A DNA stretch of 64,000 nucleotides. It comes from Pragia fontium DSM 5563 = ATCC 49100 (GTDB lineage Bacteria > Pseudomonadota > Gammaproteobacteria > Enterobacterales > Enterobacteriaceae). Positions 46,174 through 56,235 of the stretch are shown here, piece after piece. A model generated the notes under the pieces. It did not search any database. It was given only the letters and a program-made list of their open reading frames with translations, and was not told the DNA's origin. Every line of letters begins with the position of its first letter. Position 1 is the first letter of the stretch. The stretch covers positions 491,584-555,583 of the forward strand of contig NZ_FOLW01000002.1 in NCBI RefSeq assembly GCF_900112475.1, in the 5' to 3' direction. The translations under genes and the position numbers were made by a program.

Positions 46174-48140
46174 TGAGCACTTTATCTTTTACTTTATCCT
46201 TGATCGACCGCGTAACGCGCCCATTGCGGGGCGTGGGTGCGGGTTTGCGGGGATTTGCCAAGCAGTCAGAAAAAGCCTTTGAACCAATGGCCAAGGGCTT
46301 TCTGGCATTGTGGGGAGTAAAAAAAGCAATTCAGGCCGCGCTCGATCCTGCCGTTCAAATGTTTAATACCTTACAAAAAGCCTCGGCGCGGGGCGTAGGG
46401 GAAGAGGCACTAAAAAAACTCTCTAAAGATGCATTATTGTTCAGTTCTCGCTACGGGACATCGGCGCTGGCGTTTGTTGAATCGTCGCACTTGATCAAGT
46501 CCTCAATTAATGGCTTGACAGATAGAGAGCTGCCGCGCATGACCAAGGCCGCTAACTTGTTGGCGGCGGGTACGGGAGAAAGTGCGCAAGCGGTCGGCAC
46601 CTATTACGGCGCGATGTATAACCAGTTTAGAGGCGTAGCTAATAAAATGGGCCGGGTAAAGTTTATGGAAAACTTAACCGACCAATCCGCCTACATGGTA
46701 AGTAATTTCGGCCTATCTATTCAGAAAATCCAAGACATGATGAAAGGCACCAAAGGCGCCGGATCTAACCTGGGCGTTGGATTATCCGAACAATTCGCCG
46801 TATTGGGGCAATTGTCCAGGACAATGGGCAATGAGGGGGCCGGTGCCTATGAGCAGTTTTTAAATAAGGCGGTTGAAGGTGGTAAAGCGCTAGGAATAAG
46901 CTTGACGGATTCAAACGGCAAGCTGTTGGCCATGCCGGATATTATTCAAAAGTTACAGAATAAATACGGGAAATCTATCCAGGGCAATATTAAAGCCCAG
47001 GCTGAACTCGATAAAGCCTTTGGCGGCGGCTCAAAAGTGATTAAGGCGCTATACGGCAACGTGGACGAAATGCGCAAGCATATGGATTCACTCGGTAAAA
47101 ATACGGGTATGAAGAATGCCACCAGTATGGCCAATAAAATGGCCGATCCGTTTGCCCGCTGTACTTCGATATTGTTTGCCTTGCGCGCCGCCATCGGTGA
47201 AAGCCTGGTGCCAGTGTTATACCCGTTAATTGATAACGTCGCTGACGCCGGGGAGCAATTCACAAAATGGATGAAAATGTTCCCAAATATCGCCCGTTGG
47301 ATCGGTTATATCGCGGTTGGCTTTTTGAGCTTTGCCGCAGCCGGTGCCGCGGCCAATATCGTGATGGGGATTACCCGATTTATTATGATTGGCTTGCGCG
47401 GAATTATGTCGGCATTCAGTGCCGTACTGAAAATTGGCCGGGTGTTTATCTTGGCGTATCGCGCGGCCCTGTTAGCGTGGAATGCCGCCATGCGGATTTT
47501 ACGCGCCACGCTGTTGGCGATCCGTATCGCCGCTATGTTGGCTGGGGTGTCATTTACTTTTATGACCTGGCCAATCCTGCTCATTATTGCCGCTATTGCG
47601 CTCCTGGCTGTCGGTATTTATTTACTTATCAAGCATTGGGACAAAATAAAAGCCGCGGTAATGGATACCACCGCATTTAAAATCATTGCCGCATATTGGG
47701 AAGTATGGAAAACCATTTTTCTATATGTGGTTGATATTATCGGCAAGGCTTGGGAGAAACTTTGTAAATGGTTTGAGGATATCTCGCCGTTTGATTCTGT
47801 TGCAGATATGGCCGCGAGCCTGGGAAATGTGTTTGGGAATCTTTGGACGTTCTTAAAAAAATCATTCTCTGATACCTACAGTTGGATTGTCGATAAATTA
47901 AACATGATCCCAGGAATCAATATTGATTTGATGCCGACACCTGCCGCGGCACCGGCTGCAACTGCATTAACCGGCACAAATTTAAAAGGAGTTGGCCAGG
48001 GTGGTATCAGTAAAGAAATTAAAAATAGTTCATCTAACAAAGTGGATAACAGTCGTCATGTTGGTGTTGTCAACATTACTCAACAAGAGCCAATGACTCC
48101 CGCCCAACTCAATGAATGGATTGAACTTAATGCCGGGTAA
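46173..48140 (+). CDS. Tape measure protein
   Basis: 655 aa; sets tail length. Long helical N-terminal part (QSEKAFEPMAKGFLALWGVKKAIQ, EEALKKLSKDALLFSSRYGTSALAFVES), then hydrophobic segments in the middle (about 370-500: YIAVGFLSFAAAGAAANIVMG, MTWPILLIIAAIALLAVGIYLL) and a C-terminal WEKLCKWFEDISPF. Size predicts a tail of about 100 nm using the usual 0.15 nm per residue. Confidence 0.9.
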   Translation: MSTLSFTLSLIDRVTRPLRGVGAGLRGFAKQSEKAFEPMAKGFLALWGVKKAIQAALDPAVQMFNTLQKASARGVGEEALKKLSKDALLFSSRYGTSALAFVESSHLIKSSINGLTDRELPRMTKAANLLAAGTGESAQAVGTYYGAMYNQFRGVANKMGRVKFMENLTDQSAYMVSNFGLSIQKIQDMMKGTKGAGSNLGVGLSEQFAVLGQLSRTMGNEGAGAYEQFLNKAVEGGKALGISLTDSNGKLLAMPDIIQKLQNKYGKSIQGNIKAQAELDKAFGGGSKVIKALYGNVDEMRKHMDSLGKNTGMKNATSMANKMADPFARCTSILFALRAAIGESLVPVLYPLIDNVADAGEQFTKWMKMFPNIARWIGYIAVGFLSFAAAGAAANIVMGITRFIMIGLRGIMSAFSAVLKIGRVFILAYRAALLAWNAAMRILRATLLAIRIAAMLAGVSFTFMTWPILLIIAAIALLAVGIYLLIKHWDKIKAAVMDTTAFKIIAAYWEVWKTIFLYVVDIIGKAWEKLCKWFEDISPFDSVADMAASLGNVFGNLWTFLKKSFSDTYSWIVDKLNMIPGINIDLMPTPAAAPAATALTGTNLKGVGQGGISKEIKNSSSNKVDNSRHVGVVNITQQEPMTPAQLNEWIELNAG

Positions 48141-48468
48141 ATATTTTGATTTATTGATTGTCGCCGGTGATTTTTCGCTGAACTCCGGCAATGAGCCGGA
48201 ACGCTGTAATAATCGCGTCAGCATCGGCCAAGATATAGCACACGCGCTGATTGAATCGGGTCTACCGATAAAATTGTTGGCACAGCGTAGCACAACATTG
48301 CGCGCTGACATCTTCACACAAATGATTTTATTAGTTGAAACCGACGATCGGATTGTGCCAGGTACGGTGTTGATTACAGAGGAAAGCGCCAGGCGGTTGT
48401 TGCTTACCGCGCGAACTTATGATTTTGGCGATATTGTCCAGGGGGTTGCGTATGAAAAAGAATATTGA
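48130..48468 (+). CDS. DUF2590 family phage protein
   Basis: 112 aa; KYFDLLIVAGDFSLNSGNEPERCNNRVSIGQDIAHALIESGL follows the DUF2590 pattern seen in HP1/K139-type baseplate regions, probably gp25/gpW-like baseplate wedge. Start at 48130 chosen to match the family; it overlaps the tape measure end by 11 bp. Confidence 0.78.
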   Translation: MPGKYFDLLIVAGDFSLNSGNEPERCNNRVSIGQDIAHALIESGLPIKLLAQRSTTLRADIFTQMILLVETDDRIVPGTVLITEESARRLLLTARTYDFGDIVQGVAYEKEY

Positions 48469-49627
48469 TGTAAATTACGAGAAAATCCTGATGGATAGCG
48501 GAATGCCGACGACGGATCAGGCGGTGAGGGCGCAGTTTGAGATCCTGGTTAAACAAGAGGGATTAATTACTAACACCTCGCGTATGTCGCCGTTTTGGCG
48601 CTTGATCACTGCCATTGTCACTACGCCGTTTTTGTGGCTTAAAGATGCGTTGATTAATACCGTATTGAAAAACAGTTTTTTGGCTACCGCGACCGGACCG
48701 TTTCTCGATCTGTTTGCCTGGGCGGTAAATATTGAACGTAAAGCCGCCCTGGCGGCCAGTGGTGTGATCCACTTTTATAAAACAGACGATAAGCAGCCGA
48801 TTACCATTAAAGCCGGTACTATCGTGCAGTCTGAGCGGATCGACGGAGTGATTTATCAATTACGCGTTACCAACGATATTATTATTCCTGCCGGGGTATC
48901 TGCCTTGGCCGTTCCGGTGGAGGCGGTCAGTAGTGGTGCAGGCTATAACCTAGCACCGGGATATTATCGAATTTTGCCGCAGTCCGTGCCGGGCATTTCC
49001 TACTGTGCTAATGAGGAAAATTGGTTAACGCAGCCCGGTGCCGAGCAAGAAAGTGATGGCGACCTGCGACCGCGCATACGCAATCAATATAATTTGGTGA
49101 GTAATTACCATACCGACGCTGTATACCGCGGCATGATATCCAGCATTGTGGGTCTGAATAGTGAAAGAGTTTATTTTGTCCACGATGCCCCGCGAGGCCC
49201 CGGCACTGCCGACGTCTATTTATTGTTGGATACCGGGGTAATTTCTCAGCCGTTTGTCGACGCGATAAATGATTATGTTATGGCTCAAGGGCACCATGGC
49301 CACGGCGACGATTTACGTTGTTTCGCGTTGCCGGAAACGCATCACGATCTGAGCGTGAGTCTTTACCTAGATCATGAATTAGAAGGTGAGGAGCAAGCGC
49401 GGCTTATTGATAATGTGGCTCACCTGATCCGCTGTGCCTTTCGTGAGAATAATCAATTTAATGTTGTTAAAGTTTGGCCTTATTCGCGCTATAGCTTTTC
49501 ACAGCTTGGCCGTGAAATTCATCGTCATTTTGGCGTTGATTCGGTGGTGTTTTCTATTGGGGATATTACCAGCGGCCTGGCTATCCCGCGTCTAAATAAT
49601 TTAACAGTGAGTGTTGATCATGGCTGA
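48452..49627 (+). CDS. J: Baseplate J-like protein
   Basis: 391-aa baseplate wedge component (gpJ/gp47 family). Conserved ALAASGVIHF, PITIKAGTIVQS and PVEAVSSGAGYNLAPG motifs. ATG at 48452 inside the end of the preceding gene; overlaps gene I by 8 bp. Confidence 0.9.
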   Translation: MKKNIDVNYEKILMDSGMPTTDQAVRAQFEILVKQEGLITNTSRMSPFWRLITAIVTTPFLWLKDALINTVLKNSFLATATGPFLDLFAWAVNIERKAALAASGVIHFYKTDDKQPITIKAGTIVQSERIDGVIYQLRVTNDIIIPAGVSALAVPVEAVSSGAGYNLAPGYYRILPQSVPGISYCANEENWLTQPGAEQESDGDLRPRIRNQYNLVSNYHTDAVYRGMISSIVGLNSERVYFVHDAPRGPGTADVYLLLDTGVISQPFVDAINDYVMAQGHHGHGDDLRCFALPETHHDLSVSLYLDHELEGEEQARLIDNVAHLIRCAFRENNQFNVVKVWPYSRYSFSQLGREIHRHFGVDSVVFSIGDITSGLAIPRLNNLTVSVDHG

Positions 49628-50249
49628 TTTTCCGCGCATTAAGCTGCCGGTTTGGATGAATCGAGGCGAGCCCCTGAAACTGGCCAACGCTGCCTGTAAG
49701 TTCTGGCTGATTGCCCGCGACTGGTTGAACTGGCCACTAAAGCAAATTGATGCCGAAACTTGTCACGAATCGTTATTAAACGTCATAGCGTATGGACGTG
49801 ATATCAATCGTTTTTCTGGTGAACCGATAGCGTTATTTAGAAAGCGCGTTAAGTATGCGTTTATCAATGCTAAAGATTCCGGCAGCGTGGCCGGTTTCGC
49901 AGAGATATTTAAGCGCCTGGGGATTGGTGAAATAACACAACTTGAGCGCCAGCCAGCATATGAATGGGACGTGATCATTATTCGGGTGACAGATAGCCAA
50001 ATCGCAGAAAACAACACGCTGATGATGTCATTGATTCGGCAATATGGCCGCACCTGTCGGCGTTATATTTTTGAAGTTATCAATAATAAAACCATGAGTC
50101 TGTGCGGCGGCATGTTTGGCGGTGAAACCGCTTTTTATCATGCTAAATCAAATGTGGTAACCGGGCATATTAAAACACTAACAAAGGTGGCACCGAGCAC
50201 CAAAAAAACACAGGTAACTTATAGCGCCAGTTTGGGAGATAAAAAATAA
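49620..50249 (+). CDS. I: Baseplate/tail protein I-like
   Basis: 209 aa resembling the P2 gpI family (KLANAACKFWLIARDWLNWPLKQIDAETCHESLLNVIAYGRDI), which connects wedge and fibres. Start ATG at 49620. Confidence 0.85.
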   Translation: MADFPRIKLPVWMNRGEPLKLANAACKFWLIARDWLNWPLKQIDAETCHESLLNVIAYGRDINRFSGEPIALFRKRVKYAFINAKDSGSVAGFAEIFKRLGIGEITQLERQPAYEWDVIIIRVTDSQIAENNTLMMSLIRQYGRTCRRYIFEVINNKTMSLCGGMFGGETAFYHAKSNVVTGHIKTLTKVAPSTKKTQVTYSASLGDKK

Positions 50250-51968
50250 ATGGCTACAGCAATTACGTTAGCGTTTGAGAGCTGGAACGCTCAGCAGGTT
50301 TTAAATAAATTACCGGTACGCCCGGACACGATTATTTTTGCCAATGTGCCCGGCCAAGATCCCGATAAAAAAATTGACCGGCGTGAAGGGTTGCCAGACG
50401 ATAAATTTATTGTGCATCGTGATTTTGTCACCCAGTACGGGCTGATTAATGAAAACGCTGTAGCTTATTCTATCGTACTGGATACTCGGATCGGTGACTT
50501 CGAATTTAATTGGCTGGGGTTGCTGGATTCTGAAAGTAATACGCTATGCATGATTGTGCATACGTTACCACAGCAAAAAATCGCAACGGGTAACGGTATC
50601 CAGGGAAACAATATTACCCGCACATTTCTGATGGAATATGACGGCGCAGCCGCCGCCAGTCAGATCACCGTCACCGCGGAAACCTGGCAGATAGATTACA
50701 GCGCTAGAATGGCTGGCATTGATGAATCATTGCGCCTGGCCAATTTAGATCACTATGGCCACGCCGCTTTTTTTGACAATGGTTTTAATGTAACCCGTGA
50801 GGGGGAACAATTCCGTATTGCCGCTGGCGTTGGCTATGTCGGCGGGCTTCGTGTTGTATTGACTGATGATACCTTGATTGATGCGCCCGCCGATGCGTCA
50901 GTTTGGGTTGACGTCAGTCTACAGGGAACTGTTACAGGACAATGGTTAGCGCTAACAAAATTCGTTGTTGCTAATGAATACGCTGATTATGTCGATGAAT
51001 ATGGTTTTCATCACTATGTTGCAAAACTAGCGACAGAAGAAAATACAATTATTGAAGATGAACGCCCGCCGACGCCCCAGGAAGAAATGACGGATGCATT
51101 TACCGATGCTTTAGCAGAGCATGAGAAATCAACAAATCATCCAAAAGCAACGACGACATCATACGGTTTTGTGATGCTGAATAATTCAGTTACATCAACC
51201 AGCATTAACGCGGCGGCAACGTCAAAAGCGGTTAAGCAGTCCTATGATTTGGCGGATAGCAAAGTATTAACAGTGAATAACAAACCCGCTGATGATGCTA
51301 AGAACGTTGAGTTAAGTGCGGTTGATGTTGGAGCGCTACCGTTAACAGGCGGAACATATACAGGGGAAATCACAGCAACTTATAATGGCTCCTATGGTTT
51401 TGCATATCAACATGAAACAAAAGCGGCTTTTTATAATAGTGTAACGCGAGATAAGGAAAGCGAGTATCACCCATTAATTAAGCAGGATTTTCACATTCCC
51501 GGCCACTCTTGGAACACTTATTCATTTGGTGTTCTAAATCACGGTAATGGCGTGCAAGATTTTAAATTACATATCATAGATCATCTGGGAGCTGGGCTTG
51601 CGTTCTCTTGGACTCCGGTCGGCGATTATTATGTTCCACTCAGCGTTTATGCTGGTTCAAATCTTTACGCCCATCATCATTTATATACGGGTGGAGGACA
51701 ATCCCATTTTAGAAATGACGGCATGGTTTACGGCCCGGTGTGGGGCGGCGATCTGGCTAGTTGGGTCAGTAGAAATTTTATTAGCGATATTCGATGGGGA
51801 TCGGCGGTTGAAATCGGGCGTCCTGGGGGCGGTCAGTGGTACGGTGTGCCTTGGGAAAGCGTAGTAACAGGGCTATACAATAACGGGAATAGCTACATTA
51901 GCAGCATTCGAGCTAGGCCATTACAAAAATATATTAACGGCGGTTGGTGGACGATAGGAGCCATATAA
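50250..51968 (+). CDS. H: Tail fibre protein (gpH-like)
   Basis: 572-aa receptor-binding fibre. N-terminal part (about 1-160) is the phage tail-collar fibre DUF3751-like domain that docks on the baseplate; the middle has P2 gpH-type fibre repeats (STNHPKATTTSYGFVMLNN, LTVNNKPADDAKNVELSAVDVGALP); the C-terminal tip is Gly/Tyr/Trp-rich (GGGQWYGVPWESVV) and should define host range. The assembly chaperone follows. Confidence 0.9.
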   Translation: MATAITLAFESWNAQQVLNKLPVRPDTIIFANVPGQDPDKKIDRREGLPDDKFIVHRDFVTQYGLINENAVAYSIVLDTRIGDFEFNWLGLLDSESNTLCMIVHTLPQQKIATGNGIQGNNITRTFLMEYDGAAAASQITVTAETWQIDYSARMAGIDESLRLANLDHYGHAAFFDNGFNVTREGEQFRIAAGVGYVGGLRVVLTDDTLIDAPADASVWVDVSLQGTVTGQWLALTKFVVANEYADYVDEYGFHHYVAKLATEENTIIEDERPPTPQEEMTDAFTDALAEHEKSTNHPKATTTSYGFVMLNNSVTSTSINAAATSKAVKQSYDLADSKVLTVNNKPADDAKNVELSAVDVGALPLTGGTYTGEITATYNGSYGFAYQHETKAAFYNSVTRDKESEYHPLIKQDFHIPGHSWNTYSFGVLNHGNGVQDFKLHIIDHLGAGLAFSWTPVGDYYVPLSVYAGSNLYAHHHLYTGGGQSHFRNDGMVYGPVWGGDLASWVSRNFISDIRWGSAVEIGRPGGGQWYGVPWESVVTGLYNNGNSYISSIRARPLQKYINGGWWTIGAI

Positions 51969-51970
51969 TT

Positions 51971-52480
51971 ATGAATATTTACCGAGAGTATCAACCCGAG
52001 AGGCCGCCTGTTCAGGGCGCAATGTATTTAATTGATAGTAATGGCCTGGATTGGTATGACGCACAAAAGCAGTTTAAAGACGATACATTAAAGCTGATGA
52101 TTGACGAAAATAGAATAATTCGCAGTTATAACGCTGACGTGTCTACGTTATTTCCTGCCAACTGCGCCGTTGTTGAAATACCATTAGAGAATGTGCCAGA
52201 AGATTTAGAAAATAACGGCATGTGGATGGTGACCGCAAAAAACAAGATCGTAAAGCGCGTGCAGTCTAAAGAAGAACTGATCGAGATTGCGGACATTGAA
52301 AAGTCCCAACGTTTGAGCGTAGCGAAAGAAGCAATAGAGCCGTTATCTGATGCTGTGGAATTTGAGATCGCCACCGATGAGGAAAGGGCAACATTAAAAG
52401 CCTGGAAAAAGTACAGGATCGCTTTAACGCGCATTGATACTAGCACGGCACCTAATATTACCTGGCCGGAGGTGCCCTGA
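51971..52480 (+). CDS. Tail fibre assembly chaperone
   Basis: 169-aa Caudo_TAP-type chaperone (gpG/Tfa). C-terminal LKAWKKYRIALTRIDTSTAPNITWPEVP is the family signature. ATG at 51971 with ATAGGAG overlapping the fibre stop. Confidence 0.93.
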   Translation: MNIYREYQPERPPVQGAMYLIDSNGLDWYDAQKQFKDDTLKLMIDENRIIRSYNADVSTLFPANCAVVEIPLENVPEDLENNGMWMVTAKNKIVKRVQSKEELIEIADIEKSQRLSVAKEAIEPLSDAVEFEIATDEERATLKAWKKYRIALTRIDTSTAPNITWPEVP

Positions 52481-53193
52481 TGTGGTTCCCGGCTTGGTTG
52501 AAATTTCCTAAATCATTGGCGCCGGTGTCGTGTTCTACGGTGCCAGTGCATCCCTGGACGTTTGGTGCCGGGCATCAAGAAGAATCCGGGAACTATCTGA
52601 GTCCAGCCAACGCGGTAGATTATCTGCTTAAAAAGCTGAGCGGCGCCAGTGGTGAGCAGGACATATTAGTATTAATGATAGCGGAAAATCATCATGACGC
52701 TTTTATGTCAGCCCTGGGACAATTAACCAGGGTTTTTCCGCTGCCGGTATTTAAGCAAGTAGAGCGATTAGCTCAGGCCGCAGCAGAGCTGGCAATATCG
52801 AAAATGCAGATCCCAACAATTACCAGTTCATTGCCTGCGCCCGTGCCGTTATCTGTGGGCACTTGTCGATCGGCTATGGTATCGCAACTGATTGCCCAGG
52901 CGCAGCAGGACGCGGCCGGATCGCTAGATAGTAATGGCATTAAAAATGCATTGGGTGAATTAAAAAGCCTGCGCGAGCAAGTGGCCAGCGAAGCGGCCAG
53001 CACATTGGAACAACTCCAGGGCGGCCGCGCCCCGGTTTGGGCTTTTAGTGCCCGCGGTGACATTAACACCGCCGTGGCAGAACTGAAAAAAGAGATCCCG
53101 CAGCAGTCGGCAATCTACAGCGCGGCGGTGATGTTTGTTAGCGACGATTTAACAGCACTTAAGGAAATGGTGGAATGTCGGGGATTATCTTAG
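52480..53193 (+). CDS. Uncharacterised tail-region protein
   Basis: 237 aa, Ala-rich and helical (LAQAAAELAISKM, LGELKSLREQVASEAASTLEQLQGGRAPVWAFSA). Starts on the fibre-chaperone stop and overlaps the next gene by 19 bp. By place it belongs to the HP1-type baseplate/spike block; I do not know its function. Confidence 0.75.
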   Translation: MWFPAWLKFPKSLAPVSCSTVPVHPWTFGAGHQEESGNYLSPANAVDYLLKKLSGASGEQDILVLMIAENHHDAFMSALGQLTRVFPLPVFKQVERLAQAAAELAISKMQIPTITSSLPAPVPLSVGTCRSAMVSQLIAQAQQDAAGSLDSNGIKNALGELKSLREQVASEAASTLEQLQGGRAPVWAFSARGDINTAVAELKKEIPQQSAIYSAAVMFVSDDLTALKEMVECRGLS

Positions 53194-53717
53194 CGCTGAG
53201 CGGTGAGCCCATCATATTAAAAAATATGTTGATTAACGTATCGATGGCCTTTGCTGAGCAAGACCAAAGCGGGCAAACATCATCAACCACGAAATCAGAG
53301 CAAGGCGTTAAAGCTAAAGAGCTAAAAGTAACTGGCCTGGTTGATTTTGAGACGCCAGAAATTTTAACCAAACTTTACGCGTTGGGCGAAGCGAAAGACG
53401 CAGGCGGCGGCCTGCAAAAATACCGCATCGCCAATATACTGGCCCAGGCGGTTAATTTTCGTGAGGCCACTTTTAGCGGCACAATTGAAACCACCGCCCA
53501 GGCCGATAAAATGGCCTGGCAAGTTGGCTTCACATTAAAAGAGCATGTGAGCGTTAGCGAAAAACGCCAGGCCCGCGCCGGTAAACAGAAAGCCCAAACA
53601 CAGAGCCAGGGCGACGAGGGTATAGCGGTGGAGGATTTAAGCGAACCGGAAGAAACTCGTTCGTGGTTTGAGGAGAACGTCCTTAAACCGGCTAACGATG
53701 CGCTGGGTGGTGAATAA
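53175..53717 (+). CDS. Baseplate complex protein (HP1-like)
   Basis: 180 aa; ALSGEPIILKNMLINVSMAFAEQDQSGQTSSTTKSEQGVKAKELKVTG follows a family annotated as baseplate complex protein in P2/HP1-type phages. Acidic C-terminus. Overlaps the spike gene by one base. Confidence 0.75.
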   Translation: MSGIILALSGEPIILKNMLINVSMAFAEQDQSGQTSSTTKSEQGVKAKELKVTGLVDFETPEILTKLYALGEAKDAGGGLQKYRIANILAQAVNFREATFSGTIETTAQADKMAWQVGFTLKEHVSVSEKRQARAGKQKAQTQSQGDEGIAVEDLSEPEETRSWFEENVLKPANDALGGE

Positions 53718-55435
53718 TGAGAGTAATTAAACAACTTATGTTGTCTGGTGATGATGTAGAGATCGCCGATATTAATATCGCGTTAGAGCTGAACGCTTGC
53801 GGTCGCGGTTTTATCACCGCAATAACTGATAAAGACTACACCGGCAAAATGGTGCGCCTGGATCTTGGTTATACCGGGTTAGTTTTGCGTTGGTTTACCG
53901 GGTTTGTGGAGCGTTCACAGCCTGCGGCTAATGGGTCGGTTAAGTTATTTGTGCGTGAAGTCGCCGGGGTTTTTGATAAGCCTTGGCCGTGCTCGATGAA
54001 GCACCCAACGCTTAAAAAAATGGCAGAGTGGCTGGAAAGCGAAAGTAAAATTAAGGTGAAACTACCGGCTGCTGAGTATGTCAATAAACCGATTCCAAAT
54101 TTCACGCATTCTGGCACCGGGTATCAACTATTATCAAACCTAGGCCGCGCTTTTGGCGTTGATGATTATATTTGGCAACCATTGCCGGATGGGGGGCTAT
54201 ATCTCGGCGCCTGGCATGATAGTTTATTTGCCAAAAAGCCGATCGAAATCCCGCCAGAGTTCAATAAAGGCACGGCGTGCGGTAATTCAGTTACATTACC
54301 CGTTATTCAAACGATACGCCCCGGCGTAGTGATGAATGGCCAGCGTATCACCCGCGTGGATCTCAATGGGGATGAATTGACGCTAACTTGGACGCCGCTC
54401 GACAAATCCACGGGTAAGGCACTGCAAAAACCTGCATCACAGCGACAGATTGATGCCGCTTACCCGGAATTATCCGCTGGCCTACACCTGCCCAAATTCG
54501 CCAGGGTAATGGCGCCGAGTGAAAGCCCGACCCTTGGCCAGCAGGCCGATCCGTTTCGCCCAGGCTACGCGGTCAATCTGCAATTGTTGGACGAAAACGG
54601 CAAGCCTGCCGCCAATACGCCGGAATATAACGGCGTACCGTTACCGGTGCCAATGGCCGGATCGGAAGGGGGTATGTATCAATTCCCGCCAGAAGGTACG
54701 TTAGTGGAGGTCGCTTTCACTGAGGGGCGCCCTGATAAACCTTTTGTTCGCCAAACTCTGCCGGAGGGCAATAGCCTGCCTGCGATTAAGCCCGGCGAGC
54801 AATTGCAGCAGCAGCGAGCCGAGGTATCACAACGCGTTACCGTAGCAGGCGATTGGCAGCGTAACACCGACCAGGCAATCGAGGAAAAGAGTCGTAGTAG
54901 GGTGGTAGTTGCCGATGAAGAAACGCGCACTATTACAACTCGAAAAACTACGATAAAAGCCACGGATACCACCATAGTGGTGGGGACGGTGAAACTATTG
55001 GCCGGAGCCGTACAACATATTGTTGAGGGAGATTATACGATCGGAACGTCGGCGCGACTGGTTGCGTCAGCGCGACAGATTGATATTACCGCCGCCGATT
55101 CCATTAAGATCACCGGCAAGCCCATTACAGTTAGCGCCCAATCGATTGAAGAGAAGATCCAGGCAGTACGAAAGAGCGTGGCCGGAGGTGGTCAGGTGAT
55201 TATCGGTTCAAGCGTATGGATTGGCTCTGGTGGCGCAGCCAGGAGCGCAGGCATCAATGTGATGCAATCAATACTTGATATCTTGGATCTTATTCAAGAA
55301 CTGGCCCAGCAAACGGCTGATCATACTCACAGCAACACCGGCGCCCCAATTAACAGCGGAGCAATTAGCAGCACCGGCACCAAGGCGGAAACCACTAAAG
55401 GCAAGTACCTGCCGTTAATCGCTCAAGGCGTATAG
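53717..55435 (+). CDS. Baseplate hub/spike protein (late control D / gpV-like)
   Basis: 572 aa. N-terminal half resembles hub gp27/gpD folds (MVRLDLGYTGLVLRWFTGFVER, SGTGYQLLSNLGRAFG); then an OB-fold-like segment (PLPVPMAGSEGGMYQFPPEGTLVEVAFTEG), and a repetitive beta-helix-like spike (TRTITTRKTTIKATDTTIVVG) with the HTHS histidine pair near the tip. This joins roles that P2 splits between D and V. Last structural gene; terminator follows. Confidence 0.85.
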   Translation: MRVIKQLMLSGDDVEIADINIALELNACGRGFITAITDKDYTGKMVRLDLGYTGLVLRWFTGFVERSQPAANGSVKLFVREVAGVFDKPWPCSMKHPTLKKMAEWLESESKIKVKLPAAEYVNKPIPNFTHSGTGYQLLSNLGRAFGVDDYIWQPLPDGGLYLGAWHDSLFAKKPIEIPPEFNKGTACGNSVTLPVIQTIRPGVVMNGQRITRVDLNGDELTLTWTPLDKSTGKALQKPASQRQIDAAYPELSAGLHLPKFARVMAPSESPTLGQQADPFRPGYAVNLQLLDENGKPAANTPEYNGVPLPVPMAGSEGGMYQFPPEGTLVEVAFTEGRPDKPFVRQTLPEGNSLPAIKPGEQLQQQRAEVSQRVTVAGDWQRNTDQAIEEKSRSRVVVADEETRTITTRKTTIKATDTTIVVGTVKLLAGAVQHIVEGDYTIGTSARLVASARQIDITAADSIKITGKPITVSAQSIEEKIQAVRKSVAGGGQVIIGSSVWIGSGGAARSAGINVMQSILDILDLIQELAQQTADHTHSNTGAPINSGAISSTGTKAETTKGKYLPLIAQGV

Positions 55436-56235
55436 TTGTTATTGTCTACGTTGGCCACCCGCCGCCCCTAAATAGACCTGGAGATATAGACATAAACGTC
55501 TATGCTTTCCGGAACCACCCAAGATAGTTAAACATATCTATACTTCAGCAAATCAGCCCGCATACATGTGGGCTTTTTTACGTCAAAAATAAGCCGCATA
55601 TAACGCCCGTAGCGCCCATCAATTACTGCGCACCCACCTATATCAACCATATTAATTCATTGCAATAGCACAGCGCTTAGGAGACGTAAAGCACGGCGGC
55701 GGAATCGTCCCGGCACGGAAAACGCACTACACCGCACCCGCCTGCACGGTTTGTATATAAAAGTTTTTTCAGTTTTGAAATTCTACAAACTACCCGCCCA
55801 CGCCGCGCCAGTAAAAGGATCTCGCAACGATCCCGGCAATGTAATCAATGTAAGGTTTTTCAGTGATTTACAGTTTTTCAGAAAATCAAAAAGGATCTAA
55901 TAAATTGTATCAACATGATTTAAAACGAATTATTTTATTTTACGCGGGATTTGTCGAATAGAAAAAGATGTTAGTCGGAAAACTGAAAAGGAAGCACAAC
56001 CCGCGGCGGGCGCGGGTTGTGGTGTGGTTGGCTAATTTTTTGAAACTGAAATTAATTTTATATATTGATAATTACAGTTAGGATAGGCGTTCGTACATAA
56101 TTTAGTGGGCTGCGGGCTACTGTTTACACATATAGTACAAAGTTGTTAGCATTCATCGCCACCGCAAATGGCTGTGGTCAAATTGTGGGCTTTAATATTA
56201 ATTAGTTATTAAAAAACAACATGATGCGATTGCTC
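55436..56235. other. 800-bp non-coding region between spike gene and attR
   Basis: No credible gene on either strand. It contains the late terminator, three GTTTTTCAG repeats (55764-55772, 55855-55863, 55873-55881) and a perfect 11-bp hairpin CACAACCCGCG-GCGGG-CGCGGGTTGTG (55995-56021). Parts are GC-rich (55680-55830), unlike the AT-rich remainder. Integrase arm sites or the cos site could lie here; I cannot decide. Confidence 0.6.
55555..55579 (+). terminator. Terminator of the late operon
   Basis: AGCCCGCAT / ATGTGGGCT stem followed by TTTTT, 120 bp after the spike gene. Confidence 0.8.
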
